64,000 nt of DNA from Eurosta solidaginis (lineage: Eukaryota; Arthropoda; Insecta; Diptera; Tephritidae): NCBI RefSeq assembly GCF_040869045.1, contig NC_090320.1:143304941-143368940 (forward strand), read 5' to 3'. Shown here in pieces: positions 30,638 through 42,336 of this stretch. Below the pieces are notes generated by a model. That model made no database searches. It was given only the letters and a program-made list of their open reading frames with translations, and had not been told where the DNA came from. Each line of letters begins with the position of its first letter. Position 1 is the first letter of the stretch. The position numbers and the translations under genes were made by a program.

Positions 30638-32652
30638 GTAAGGAAGGTTAAGTTCGGGTGTAACCGAACATTACATACTCAGTTGAGAGCTATGGTGGCA
30701 AAATAAGGGAAAATAACCATGTAGGAAAATGAACCGAGGGTAACTCTGGAATGTGTTTGTATGACATGTGTATCAAATGACAGTTGGTAAAGAGTATTTT
30801 ATGAGGGAGTGGGCCATAGTTCCATAGGTGGGCGCCATTTAGGGATATCGCCATAAAGGTGGACCAGGGTTGACCCTAGAATTTGTTTATACGATATGGG
30901 TATCAAATGAAAGGTGTTAATGAGTATTTTAAAAGGGAGTGATCCTTAGTTCCATATGTAGACGCCGTTTCGAGATATCGCCATAAAGGTGGACCAGGGG
31001 TGACTCTAGAATGTGTTTGTACGATATGGGTATCAAATTAAAGGTATTAATGAGTATTTTAAAAGGGCGTGGGGCTTAGTTCTATAGGTGGACGCCTTTT
31101 CGATATATCGCCATAAAGGTGGACCAGAGGTGACTCTAGAATTTGTTTGTATGACATGGGTATCAAATGAAAGGGGTTAATGAGCATTTTAAAAGGGAGT
31201 GGGCCTTAGTTCTATAGGTGGACGCCTTTTCGAGATATCGCCATAAGGGTGACCAGGGGTGACTCTAGAATGCGTTTGTACGATATGGGTATGAAATTAA
31301 AGGTATTAATGAGGGTTTTAAAAGGGAGTGGTGGTAGTTGTATAGGTGGTCGCCTTTTCGAGATATCGGCATAAAGGTGGACCAGGGGTGACTTTAGAAT
31401 TTGTTTGTACGATATGGGTATCAAATGAAAGGTGTTAATGAGTGTTTTAAAAGGAAGTGATCCTTAGTTCCATAGGTGGACACCGTTTCGAGATATCGCC
31501 ATAAAGGTGGACCAGGGGTGACCCTAGAATTTGTTCGTACGATATGGGTATCAAATGAAAGGGGTATAGAATTATGGCATTTTTTTCGTTTTTGGTAATT
31601 TTCGATATCGATAAAGTGGGCGTGGTCATAGTCGGATTTCGGCCATTTTTGATACCAATACAAAGTGAGTTCAGATAAGTACGTGAACTGAGTTTAGTAA
31701 AGATTTATCGACGATTGCTCAAGTTATCGTGTTAGCGGCCGAGCGGAAGGACAGACGGTCGACTGTGTATAAAAACTGGGCGTGGCTTCAACCGATTTCG
31801 CCCTTTTTCACAGAAATAAGTTATCGTCCCAAAATCTAAGCCCCTACCAAATTTCACAAGGATTGGTAAATGTTTGTTCGGCTTATGGCATTAAAAGTAT
31901 CCTAGACAAATTAAATGAAAAAGGGCGGAGCCACGCCCATTTTGAAATTTTCTTTTATTTTTGCATTTTGTTGCACCATATCATTACTGGAGTTGAATGT
32001 TGACATAATTTACTTATATACTGTAAAGATATTAAATTTTTTGTTAAAATTTGACTTAAAAAAATTTTTTTTGAAAAGTGGGCGTGATCGTTCTCCAATT
32101 TTGCTAATTATTATTAAGCATACATATAGTAATAGGAGTAACGTTCCTGTCAAATTTCATCGTGATATCTTCAACGACTGTCAAATTACAGCTTGCAAAA
32201 TTTTAAATTACCTTCTTTTAAAAGTCGGCGGTGCCCCGCCCATTGTTAAGAATTTTACTAATTTTCTATTCTGCGTCATAGGTTCAACTCACCTACCAAG
32301 TTTCATCGCTTTATCCGTCTTTGGTAATGAATTATCGCACTTTTTCGGTTTTTCGAAATTTTCGATATCGAAAAAGTGGGCATGGTTATAGTCCGATATT
32401 GTTCCTTTTAAATAGCGATCTGAGATGAGTGCTCAGGAACCTACATACCAAATTTCATCAAGATACCTCATAATTTACTCAAGTTATCGTGTTAACGGAC
32501 GGACGGACGGACATGGCTCAATCAAATTTTTTTCGATCCTGATGATTTTGATATATGGAAGTCTATATCTATCTCGATTCCTTTATACCTGTACAACCAA
32601 CCGTTATCCAATCAAAGTTAATATACTCTGCGAGCTCTGCTCAACTGATTAT
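30638..32652. mobile_element. 2-kb satellite-bearing non-coding element
   Basis: Blocks A and C are uninterrupted here, so this is an insertion, probably with AAAAA duplicated. From 30,750 to 31,565 it holds about six units of 130-bp period, each with GATATCGCCATAAAGGTGG and ATATGGGTATCAAAT. The rest is unique, with phrases such as GTGGGCGTGG. Near the ends, ATACTCAGTTGAGAGCT and AGCTCTGCTCAACTGATTAT are related as inverted repeats. No protein was recognised. It resembles a repeat I remember as very abundant in tephritids, possibly a non-autonomous DNA transposon. Confidence 0.7.
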
Positions 32653-33045
32653 AAAAATTTATAAATAAAATTACATCGAACAAAGAACATGTATGTATAA
32701 TGAAGCACAAATAAAACGAATAGTGGGAAACAGTAAAGCATGAAATAACGGGCAAGTAATTCACCACTGGAGTAATTTTACTTGAAATTCGCGAATATTT
32801 AAGCCAATAAAGGTTTTATTGGATTATAATTACCCTTTAACTATTTTGTAACTCGCTTTTTTAATATTTTTCAGGCACGTAATGGTAATCCTGAATTTAT
32901 TGATTTATTTACTATAGTTTCTAAGCGTCGTACCTGCGAACATTAAGTTTCCACGCATTCAACTAAAATCTGCAAAAAGAAAATAAACAAATATATTAAA
33001 AACAATTAAGTTATTTGTATCAAAATTAAATATTTTTGTTTTTAA
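32653..33045. other. Shared flank, block B (right part), possible short exon
   Basis: Parallel to 62,820-63,200. After a pyrimidine tract and TTTTTCAG at 32,868-32,875 the plus strand reads ARNGNPEFIDLFTIVSKRR followed soon by a stop. This could be a decayed host exon, but I cannot assign it. Confidence 0.4.
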
Positions 33046-34000
33046 TTACTTACGTGTATAGCGGGTTGTAAACTCATAAATTGGAAGACGCACAATTTCG
33101 GCTGCATGCTCACCAAAATGTAGATCCTGATCAAACGTCACACCCAAGATTTTGGGGTGTAGGACACTCGGTAGCGTAGTGCCATCGACGTGGATGTTCA
33201 AAATGGTCGACATTTGGGACGTCCATGTTGTAAATAAGGTCGCGAATGATTTAGTCGGTGATAATGCCAGGCTTCGCGAGGCGAAAAAACTGGAGAGATC
33301 AGGGAGGTAGCCGTTTATTCTGTTGCAAAGCTCATCGATCTGTGGGCCCGGGCCTGTGGCCATTATTGTGTAGTCATCGGCGTAAGAATCGATAGTAACT
33401 CCTTCCGGTGGCGAAGGTAGTTTTGATATGTAGAAATTAAACAAAAGTGGGGATGGGACATCACCCTGTGGCACCATTTTTTTAATTCTTCTTGGCGCTG
33501 ATATTTCGTTTCTGAAATGCACCGATGCCTGCCGACCACCCAGATAATTTGCGGTCCACCTTTTAAGACATGGGGGAAGGGTAGACCCTTCCAAGTCTTG
33601 CAGTAACGTGCCATGGTTGACCGCATCAAAAGCTTTTGATAGGTTTAGCACAGCGAATACTGTTCTATGGTGGGGCTTCTGATTTAAACCACAATTTATC
33701 TGGGTGCTAATGGCATTTATCGCGGTGATGGTGCTATGGAGTTTTCTAAAGCCATGTTGATGACAGGCTAGCTGCAAATTTTCTTTGAAGTAGGGGAGCA
33801 AAATGGCTTTAAGCGTCTTGGCTACTGGCGATAGGAGAGATATCGGGCGATATGACTCTTCTATGTTAGCTGGTTTCCCAGGCTTTAGCACCGGGATGAT
33901 CGTGGCCATTTTCCATTTTTCGGGAATGACAAAGGTGGAAAGAGACAGGTTGAAGACATGCGCTAAATATTTGAAACCCTCTTTCCCCTCCGTCTATCTT
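33046..34000 (-). pseudogene. Jockey/I-type LINE reverse transcriptase, block B
   Basis: This is the best-preserved of three parallel copies: a 287-residue frame with YRPISLLSPVAKTLKAILLP, QHGFRKLHSTITAINAIST, AVLNLSKAFDAVNHGTLLQD, QGDVPSPLLFNFYISKL and SYADDYTIMATGPGPQ, continuing to the thumb motif HPKILGVTFDQDLHFGEHA. The domain would copy LINE RNA into DNA. Upstream on the minus strand VFNLSLSTFVIPEKWKMA leads into it. The catalytic YADD is intact, but the frame lacks endonuclease and C-terminus. It is colinear with 10,834-11,670 and 63,200-64,000. Confidence 0.88.
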
Positions 34001-34924
34001 TGTCGACCGTAGAATGCATTATATATTGTCGGCAGAAAGCGCTCGCTCATTTTTTCGCATCCGACAGCACTTTATCGCCAAAGGCAATGGAAATTTTGTC
34101 ATTGTGCTTAGAAGGATTCGATAGGGACTTTACGGTGGACCAAAGTTTGCCTACACCGACAGAGAGGTTACAACCGCTTAGGTGCTCCTCCCATTTCGCC
34201 CGCTTTTGTTCATCCCCAAGCAATGTGATGCGTTGGTTTATATCCCTTATTTGGGGGTCGCCGGGATCGAGCTATCTTATAAGGTCACGTTCTCTCGCTA
34301 AATTTTGCGGCCTTTGCTTCCCCAGGCAGTCGGTGCTTCCTAAGGCATTCGATTCTATGTACCGGAGCGACTCGGAGTTTTTCCCGACCAAGGACTGTCA
34401 TTTCAGTGTAACCCCATTTAATTTTAACCCCTCAGTTGTGGAAGTGGTTGTTGTTGTTGTTGTATCAGTGATTCGCCCCATCCAATAGGTGCGATCGATC
34501 ACAAATTGTAATCAATGTCAGTATTTTCACAGTATTTTGGTAGGCCCGTATTTTCTCCCAGCAAGTAACCTTTAGGCTTGGCGACTACATATATCGGGGA
34601 CGCGTAGCATGCAATCGGCCGGCCAATTGCTTCGTAAGTGGTAATGAGCGTTTCTTTGTCTTTACTCTAAGTGCTGCCAGCAAAAGATTTGAGGATTTTA
34701 TTACGGCTCTCGATTTTAGGAACAAATGCATTTGTGGGCACTGAAATCGCCTAAGATAGTGCGATTATCGCCAGTGAGTAGTGTGCTGATGTCTGGGCAA
34801 TATTCACTGGGGAAATAGGTGACAGGACGGATGTTGATTATTTCTAAATTCACATCGCCTGACCGGACAGGTGTGCCTTGACGTTCCTGAGTGTTTTGGT
34901 CTAGGTAGAATATCTTCTATGCTT
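34001..34924 (-). pseudogene. Rearranged LINE fragments with (TTG)n, block B
   Basis: Same arrangement as 11,920-12,830 but without the 235-bp MITE: pre-RT sequence, a short (TTG)n near 34,446, a post-RT piece (TTYEAIGRPIACY-like) at 34,560-34,650 and an endonuclease piece (TPVRSGDVNLEI) at 34,790-34,880. Frames are broken. Confidence 0.6.
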
Positions 34925-35770
34925 TTAACTTTTTTTAATTATTAGGAATTGTTTTAGAAGACCATTATGCATTCCAAAGCATTTCGCTTAGTAGCAGAGG
35001 AGGTGGAGCGTGAGGAAGGGTCAGCGAGGGTTACGCGAAGACAACTGCGAGACGATATGGATCTTTTGGAACTTCCTGAGAGTTTGTAATTTAAATGTTT
35101 AGCTATCAAACTCTTTTTATATATTGGATTTTAATAGGTGAACAAAGTGGTATTTAGGTACCTTTTAGATATGCTAACTAGCGCTTTGCTACCAGTAAAA
35201 AAACAATTCGCAGTACCACCAATCGCAAAACTGAGTTGCTTGGGTTTTTTTTGCTGCGGGAGGGAACCAGACTGGAGTAGGAAACGACTCCGATGTTAGT
35301 TTGGCACAATCCACTTTTAGAAACCCCCTTACGGAAGTGTTAAACATATTTGAGTCATAATTATGCCTCGAGTGGATAAAGGTGTGCGATACGGTCGATG
35401 AAAAAAGAAAAATGGCCATGCACTTTTACATTAAACATGGTATTCCTGGCGTCGTAGGATGTATCGATGGCACCCATTTGCGAATTGTTGCACCCCCACA
35501 AAATCCACACCCCTTTTATAACCGGAAAGGATATCACAGTTTAAACGTTTTTCTTGTAAATTTACCTTTTTTATTTTCTTAAATCTTCTGAAATATAATT
35601 TATGTTCATATACTTAGCTTTGTGATATTGATATGAGGATAAAGTATGTCGACGCTTCGCATCCTGGCGTGTGTCACGATTCTTTTATTTGGAATACCAG
35701 CGACCTACGTACCCACTTTGAACAGGAGTACTTGAGCAGAGCAAACAACTTCTGGCTTTTAGGGAACATT
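34925..35770 (+). pseudogene. PIF/Harbinger transposase fragment, block B
   Basis: The plus strand reads the HARBI1-like N-terminus RRQLRDDMDLLELPESL (34,990-35,085), then RYLLDMLTSALLPVKKQFAV, VGNDSDVSLAQSTF-type sequence (near 35,280), HGIPGVVGCIDGTHLRIV with the first Asp (35,440-35,490), NRKGYHSLNV and, after an intron-like gap, HPGVCHDSFIWNTSDLRTHF (35,640-35,740). The C-terminal third with the catalytic Glu is lacking. It preserves about 95 bp of N-terminal coding sequence deleted in block A. Stops and shifts make it inactive. Confidence 0.75.
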
Positions 35771-35929
35771 TTAAAATTTTACCAAATTGCACTTGTATAA
35801 CATTTTTCCTATGTTTACGACTCCTACCATTAGTGATTTAAGTCAAATTAAAATATTTGTAGATTCTTAAGCACATAACAAGTCCTCAATAATAACTAAT
35901 CTCATGGAAAAGTAGATGGTGTTCTGGGG

Positions 35930-36229
35930 ACATAAGAAGACAACCCGTGGCGGTTCTGAGGGCGGTACTTTGGCAGGCCTGTAGCTTCTTCAAGTGAGTA
36001 GTCTTTAGGCTTGGCGACCATATCGGAGACGCGTAGCATGCAATCGGCCGGCCGATTGCTGAAAGAACGAATATCTCAAATTTGGTCTCAAAGTACCCTA
36101 TTTACGATTTTTTTTTTTTCAAAAACGGTTCATTTCTGCATGTTTTCGATAGGGTGTTTTTGGTAGGGTGTTTTTACTCAACAATAACATACTCACTGAT
36201 AAATAATGATTCTTTTTTTATATTATAGC
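35930..36229 (-). pseudogene. LINE post-RT fragment and spacer, block B
   Basis: Parallel to 13,740-13,984: the minus strand near 35,985-36,060 carries the AIGRPIACYASPIWSPSL segment. Spacer follows to TATTATAGC, where the BEL element entered a site that is uninterrupted in block A. Confidence 0.55.
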
Positions 36230-36498
36230 TGTATATAATTTCGCTAACACAGCACTAGGCACTTTTCCAATTAAAAAGAGGGCACACGGGGGTTATGTTA
36301 AATTGGTATATGTATATGTATTTATATTGTTGTTATTAACAATTTAAACTTTAACGTATATAAACAAAGTTATAAAATGAATTTAATTATTATTTAAAAC
36401 AAAATTAAAAAGCAAGATTTTCGCGACGGCGGGCGGGCGATAAACTATAAAAAATCGAGGCGAACGTTGCTGGCACGATGCGTTTGCGTGGGTAGTTT
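36230..36498 (-). repeat. 3' LTR of BEL element, truncated
   Basis: Homologous to 48,153-48,422. The counterpart of 48,424-48,561 (about 138 bp, the U3 side) is missing, and homology breaks at GGGTAGTTTTA directly against the zinc-knuckle frame. Confidence 0.8.
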
Positions 36499-36790
36499 TA
36501 AAGAAAATGGCGAGGTAGTTGAGGTAGTGCCGGTGGGTTTTCGCACACTGGTACCTCTCCTCGGGTTGCATCGCTAAGAATGACCGGCACTGTCTCAACA
36601 CGTGACGTTGACTACAGAGGCGACACTTTGGTCCCTCGGTTGTTCTGCGGATCCTGTAAATACAAGAAAAGAAAAACAAAGATTCGTATTTTTCACGCAT
36701 GGGTGAGGGTAGTTTATACATCTTTTCAGATTGTTGGGGGGAATGAAAGCAGAGGGTACCAGAGGTAGGGTTAGCACTGCTAGGCGGTTG
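36480..36790 (-). pseudogene. Zinc-knuckle frame at the BEL 3' end, spliced-looking
   Basis: After a strong 3' splice-site-like tract on the minus strand (pyrimidines then TATTTACAG at about 36,654-36,662) the frame reads RIRRTTEGPKCRLCSQRHVL, RQCRSFLAMQPEERYQCAKT and THANASCQQRSPRF, running into the LTR. The C-x2-C...H...C pattern and EER motif resemble the knuckle domain of BEL Gags, including this element's own (CRLCNQYHAVKSC near 40,680). It lies after integrase, where an env or third frame would be. It may be a real subgenomic product, or a deletion that fused another Gag remnant to the LTR. Confidence 0.5.
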
Positions 36791-38262
36791 GTAGCACGCA
36801 CAGTTTGGCAATATTTCGGGTTATTAGTCCGTTTTGGGTTTTGAGTTCCACAACTCGAACATGGTTATCCGATCCAGGGTGTAAAGTGATTATTCGCCCC
36901 CAAACGCCATTCGTTCGGTGGTAGTAAATCATCCTTTACCACGACTAAATCTCCAACTTGAATGTTGCGTTGAGGGCATTTCCATTTGTACCGCTTGTGC
37001 AATTCCTTGAGTTACTCGTTCTTCCATCGTGTGCTGAACTGGTGGTGAAGCGTTTTTAGTTTCTGCCATTTGTTGACCAGGGTGAGATGCTCTGCAGTTG
37101 GCTCCGGCAGTGATAAGAGTGGCGCGCCTCGTAGGAAATGCCCTGTGGTTAGGACTAGGGGATCCATTGGATCTTCGGACATAGGAGAGAGCGGTCGGGA
37201 GTTGAGGACCGCCTCTATGCGTACTAAGAGGGTGGCGAGCTCTTCGAAGGAAAACTTCTGGTTTCCTGCTACCTTCGTGAAGTGTATCTTGAAACTTTTC
37301 ACGGCCGCTTCCCATAGACCACCCATGTGTGGATCGTATGGTGGGATGAATTTCTATGAGAATCCGTGAGTTGCATACTTTTCGGCGACGTCTGTAGCGA
37401 CTTCCTTGAGGAATGTGTTGAATTCCCTTTGTAGTACGCGCTGTGCGCCGACGAACGTTTTTCCATTGTCAGGAAATATCTGATGGGGTAGGCCGCGGCG
37501 GCCAGTGAATCAGGCAAAGGCTGCGTTGAAGGCGTTCGTGGTGAGGTCAGAGCATACTTCTAAATGAACAACCTTTGTGGAAAAACAGACGAACACACAA
37601 ACGTAAGCTTTCACATACGAAGCTCTGCGAAGGGGAGAAGTTTTTACCATAAATGGTTCAGCAAAGTCAACTCCTGTTGTATGAAAGGGTACAGAATATG
37701 TTGACCTCTCGGGTGGCAAGGCTGTCATTATCTGCGTTTTCATCTACTGTTTATAGATGGTGCAGGTTTTGCAGTGGAAGACCAGCTTTTTGACTTTTTG
37801 CTTCAAACGTGGAAAGGAATACTGTTGCTGTACCATTCGGATCATCAGCTGTTTGTCGGCGTGCAGCAGGTTCGAATGGAGGAAGTCTACCAGAAGAGAA
37901 CAAAATCGAGAATTTTCGGGTATGATAATTGGATGCCGCTCATTAAAGCTATAGGTGGCATATGCTAATCTTCCAGAAACTCGCATGATTCCTGAGTCAT
38001 CTAGCATGGGGTTTAATGTCAGAAGGGTGTTCTTTTTGGGTAAAGGTCCTGACGTTTGAAGCAGCTCTATCGTGTCTCCGTAATGATTCCGTTGAGTTTG
38101 AATGATGATTTTGATTTTGGCATCATTCACTTCGGCATGGGTGAGGTTGAGCGTGGCTGGAATTTTCAGTGTCCTTGCTTTCTTGATAAACCGCAACATA
38201 CAGGCCACGACTCTAAGCGCTCGAGAAAATGACGAAAACCGCTCGAGTATAACCAATGTCAA
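36790..38262 (-). pseudogene. BEL integrase region
   Basis: Read right to left: the H2C2 zinc module region (HADKQLMIRMVQQQYSFPRL, VFHCKTCTIYK) at 37,744-37,900; catalytic core start TGVDFAEPFMVKTSPL with the first Asp; CFSTKVVHLEVCSDLTTNAF; the second Asp region broken between 37,300 and 37,500; then MGGLWEAAVKSFKIHF and the Glu motif RIEAVLNSRPLSPMSEDP. The DUF5641-type tail follows: WKCPQRNIQVGDLVVVKDDL, LPPNEWRLG and VRVVELKTQNGLITRN, ending near 36,795. At least four frames are used, so the enzyme is inactive. Confidence 0.85.
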
Positions 38263-39950
38263 TGTCTAACCATGCCAGTACGATGGCAGAATCGCACCAG
38301 AGAATGAATTCGTGTTGGAGTAGGTTCAGCTCACTTCGGAGCTGTTTCACTAATTTGGAGAGTAAGACTGCTCCACAGAGTTCTAACCGTGGAAGACTCA
38401 AGGGGTGCTAATTTGCTTTTAGCAGCTAGCAAATGGGATGAAAACCTAGTTTCATGGGTTTGTACACGTAAATATACACAGGCACAAAATGCTTTTTCGG
38501 AAGCATCTGAAAATCCATGCAGCTGAATGAGTTTATTGGGGGAATACTGTACCCACCTAGGGATTTTAATTTCTCTGATGTGAGGTAAATTTTCGTATAT
38601 TGATGTCCATTTTTGGAGAGCCCCGGGCTTCACGTCTTCGTCCCAATCCGTTCCTTCCATCCAGAGTTGTTACAGCAACATTTTGACAAGAATCATTATT
38701 GGCGATAGCCATCCTGCGGGGTCAAACAGTTTTGCAACTGCTGATAAAATCTGCCTTTTCGTAGTCGTGTTTTCTGCTGATGGTGGATCGTACGTATAGG
38801 TGAAGCTATCGGTTAGCGCGTTCCACTGAATTCCAAGGGTTTTTGTAGAACTCGAATCGCGGAATTTAAGAAAGTCGACGTCTAGCAAATCAGGGTCGGG
38901 AACGGGTTTTAAAATTTCAGGGTGATTTGCCGACATCTTTCTCAAATAGAACCCTGCCGATTTTAGGGCTTCGATAACTTGGGTCATGGAGTGCAAAGTG
39001 GACTGTATATTATGACCACCTGATAAAATATCGTCAACATATGTTTCGTTTAATAAAATATTTTTTGCGAGCGGATATTCGTCTTGACAGTGGTGGGCGA
39101 GTTGGTGTAGGGTTCGAATTGCCAAATATGGCGCGCAATTTACACCAACTTTAACTGTTTTTAGTCGAAAATCTTCTATCGGCAGAGTTGGGCGTTTTCG
39201 AAAAACGATTCGATGAAAATCTTTATCTTCTTCATGGATGAGTATTTGGCGATACATTTTCTTAATATCGCCGTTAAAAACAAACTTATAAAGTCGCCAT
39301 TTAAGTATGACGAGCATTAACGTCGTTCAACGAGTTGCCAGAGTGTGTCATTTTTGATGCGTTGAAGACGACTCGCACTTTTGTGGTTTTGCTGTCGGGT
39401 TTTATGACAGCATGATGGGGTAGATAAAATGATAGATATTTGCCATCTCTAATTATCTCTTGTTGGGAGGCGGGTTCCATGTGATCCATGGATAAATATT
39501 CATTAAGGACTTCAAAATATTTGTCTCTTAATTCGGGTTTTCTTTCGAGCGTGCGTTCGATGCTGATGTACTGCTGTTGTGCTGCGGGTCGTGAATGACT
39601 GAGTGCCAGGTTGGCTGGAAATTCCAATCCGAATGGTAGTTTGACTCTGTAGCGTCCATCTTCCTCACGAATTGTGGTTGTCCGGTAGAGTGCTTCGCAG
39701 TATTCATCATCTGCTGATCGTTGTTGGGTTTGGTGAACTTCTTCCTGTTCCCAAAATTGTCTCAAAAGTTGATTGATGGGGTCATCGGTGCATTCCGTGA
39801 CATGAGTGCTGAAGGTTGATACCTTTTCAGCTACAGGGCCGCTTAATATCCATCCGAATATTGTGTTTTGGGCAAGTATCACATTTCGCAGGTGCCCTTC
39901 GGTGGGGATTTGCGGGGTGATATCGCTGCCGATTGCCACATCGATTTTCG
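38213..39950 (-). pseudogene. BEL reverse transcriptase and RNase H
   Basis: From 39,939 down: IFGWILSGPVAEKV, LPFGLEFPANLALSHSRPAA, LPHHAVIKPDSKTTKVRVVF and NASKMTHSGNSLND. A shift near 39,310 leads to VFNGDIKKMYRQILIHEEDK, NCAPYLAIRTLHQLAHHC and the catalytic YVDDILSGGH. Then come KRQILSAVAKLFDPAGWLSP and, after another shift near 38,665, the RNase H-like PNKLIQLHGFSDASEKAFCA, LPRLELCGAVLLSKLV and FILWCDSAIVLAWL. Order and motifs are those of BEL/Pao Pol. Conserved catalytic residues survive; three or more indels do not. Confidence 0.88.
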
Positions 39951-39981
39951 ATGGTATCGAATACTGTGGATCGGCTAACGT

Positions 39982-41355
39982 TTAATGGGGCAGTTCTTCG
40001 AGATCGATGCTTGAAACTCTGACTGTGGGCAAGAACTTCGTTAGTTTCGGCAAAATTATTGCTTGCGCGTCTATCATTTGGGTTAAGTCTGCCGAACAGA
40101 ATGTTATCTGGCAGACTTTATTGGCATTTTTCACAACCGTTCCACCCATTCCAGATATCTGGTGGAGAGACTCTTTTGTGGGTAGACCAAGGAGCTTTTG
40201 TATATGGGATGATACAAAAGTTTTTTGTGAACCTTGGTCTATTAGGGCACGAATTTCATGAAATTCGCCAGAATAGTATATTGATACTACTGCTGTTGGT
40301 AGTAGGGTGGTTCCATGATTACTCGAGAAGAGTGTAGAAACCGGGTTTTTGTCTTGAGACTGTTGGGAGGAGGTGGCTCTTGCGGCGGCTTTCGATGTTG
40401 AGACTCGCTCGTCGTCCGTTCTCCTAGGGGTGCCGGCTTGGGCATTTTGAGCTCTGGGGTTTGGTTGTGATTGTTGTGGTTTGGGCTGCAAATGCAGTAG
40501 CGAATGATGACGCTTTTGGCAATAAACGCACATGAAACTACTTTTACATTCGTTCTTGGGGTGTGACGTTGATAAACCGTTTTCAAAGTAACTATTTTCT
40601 CTCACAAATTTGATTCGGTCTGATACCGATAAATTTCTAAACCTAACGCAAGATTTGACTGCGTGGTATTGATTGCATAATCTACACGAAGCTGTTTTAT
40701 TGAACTCCGTTTGATATGCATGGGTTCTATTGTTGTTAGATTGGGTCGAGTTTTGATTCACCGTTCGTGGTGTAAAACTCGAAAATTGGGGTTTCGCCTT
40801 GCCTGGTCTATAGGTACTTATTCTCTCTACTACCTCGTATCTGCTGGTCAAAATTTTATTCATATCATCCCAAAGTGGGAGTTCTTTTCGGGAGCTGAGG
40901 GATTGTTCCCATAGTGAAAGGCTTTCACTTGGCAGCTTGGATGAGCAGAGGTAAAGGAGGATTGGGTCATAGTCCGTTGTCGGGATTCCTTGGGTGTTAA
41001 GGGTTGACACGCAGTTGTTGATTGTTGTCTGCATCTTCTGCATTTGTTCTCCGTTTTCTGCGAATATTGTGGGCAGGTTGAACAGTGTCTTCAATTGGTT
41101 GTCGACGAGTATCCTTTTGTTCTCGTACCTAGATCTGAGCGCTTCCCAGGCAAGCTCGAAATTATTATCGCTCAGTGGGTATTGTTTTACAATAAGTCCA
41201 GCTTGTCCTTTTGTTTTCAGGCGTTGGTGGTATAATTTTTGAGCGGGTGATAGTTTAGGGTGGTTTTTATAGACTCCCGTGAACATATGTCTGAAGGATG
41301 GCCAGTCTTCGTATCCACCATGGAAGACTTCGGTGTCACATGCTGGTACTTTCAA
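39982..41355 (-). CDS. BEL Gag and aspartic protease frame
   Basis: An unbroken 457-residue minus-strand frame. Residues 1-180 match the DUF1759 Gag of BEL elements (FHGGYEDWPSFRHMFTGVYK, LVDNQLKTLFNLPTI, LPLWDDMNKILTSRYEVVER). Two zinc knuckles follow (CRLCNQYHAVKSC; CVYCQKRHHSLLHL), then a proline/glutamine-rich stretch, then a DUF1758-type protease with RALIDQGSQKTFVS. In most family members the active site reads Leu-Leu/Ile-Asp-x-Gly/Ser-Ser; here it is Ile-Asp-Gln-Gly. A stop at 39,982 separates it from RT, which may be mutation. The first ATG of Gag may lie further upstream, since family Gags are usually longer. Confidence 0.88.
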   Translation of the reverse strand: MKVPACDTEVFHGGYEDWPSFRHMFTGVYKNHPKLSPAQKLYHQRLKTKGQAGLIVKQYPLSDNNFELAWEALRSRYENKRILVDNQLKTLFNLPTIFAENGEQMQKMQTTINNCVSTLNTQGIPTTDYDPILLYLCSSKLPSESLSLWEQSLSSRKELPLWDDMNKILTSRYEVVERISTYRPGKAKPQFSSFTPRTVNQNSTQSNNNRTHAYQTEFNKTASCRLCNQYHAVKSCVRFRNLSVSDRIKFVRENSYFENGLSTSHPKNECKSSFMCVYCQKRHHSLLHLQPKPQQSQPNPRAQNAQAGTPRRTDDERVSTSKAAARATSSQQSQDKNPVSTLFSSNHGTTLLPTAVVSIYYSGEFHEIRALIDQGSQKTFVSSHIQKLLGLPTKESLHQISGMGGTVVKNANKVCQITFCSADLTQMIDAQAIILPKLTKFLPTVRVSSIDLEELPH

Positions 41356-41441
41356 ATAACAACCATTTGAGTTTGAGTCATTTATTTGGTGGGTGGGTAT
41401 TTGTTGGATGGTGCTAGCAGTGTTGAAAGTTTGTAAGGCAA

Positions 41442-41640
41442 CCTAATGTACGCTTGGTTTTTAATATGGGCTTGTCTCAGCGCTTCTGAGTACAAGTAAT
41501 GTGAGTATATAAATGGGTATGTGTTCACCGGGTTTTTTTTTTTTTTGAGACCCGCCTAATGTATGCTGGGTTTTTTGTTATATGTATGTACTTGTCTCAG
41601 CGCTTCTGAGCACAAGTAATATGGGTATATAGTACGTATA
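41442..41640. repeat. Two-unit direct repeat in BEL leader
   Basis: Units at about 41,442-41,517 and 41,555-41,634 share CCTAATGTAYGC, CTTGTCTCAGCGCTTCTGAG and ACAAGTAAT. The spacing is about 113 bp. Non-coding. Confidence 0.75.
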
Positions 41641-42336
41641 TCTATATTTATATATGGGTAAAATATATTTGCCGCTAAACTGTGGTGTACCAACAATACC
41701 TTTTTGGTTGCAAATGCCAATGTACTTGATCTGTATTAACAAAGCAAATGTATGCAAAATATGTGATCGATGATCTTCTTTGTTGCTTCCTTCTATTATG
41801 TAGTTACATATGGTCATGCAATTACTTTGTTGAGGGTGGGTTTTTGGCTTATACAAAAAGATATACAAGTGCGTGTGGGTGTTATGGGTGCATATACTTG
41901 TAGGTTTGTATGCAAAATTAATCTTGGGAGCACCGGTAAAATAAACTTTGAGAAAAGTGGTAAAAATTTGGCAAAGTTCGTTGCTATGGGTTTTTTATAA
42001 AATATATTTTATGTAATATATGTATATATGGGTAAATTGGGCAGCGGTGCTTTTCGCGCTGGAAAAATATGTAGCTCGGGTGATATTACCGAACTAAGTT
42101 GGTATATACATATATTACATATATACGTATATACTTTTATACTTATGTAGGTATTTAGCGCAACGAACTTTTTGGGTATATAGAACCGGGAAGTGGGTTT
42201 TCCGTTGGTACGGGAATACAAATTTATTTATTGAAACAATTATATGAGTTTTTAAGGGACTGTACCTTTTGGTATCAGTGGGTAGGCAAATGAAATATTT
42301 TGTCGTTTAGGCTTTGTAATGTTGGTATATGACCAG
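41641..42336. other. BEL leader, TA-rich
   Basis: Low-complexity sequence with many TATATA and TACATATAT words, no domain. Probably part of the element's 5' leader. It ends in CAG, the target of the nested DNA transposon. Confidence 0.5.

Noticed and set aside
30720..31570. 130-bp repeats as a CRISPR-like array
   Set aside because: Units are contiguous diverged satellite repeats without spacers, in an insect genome.
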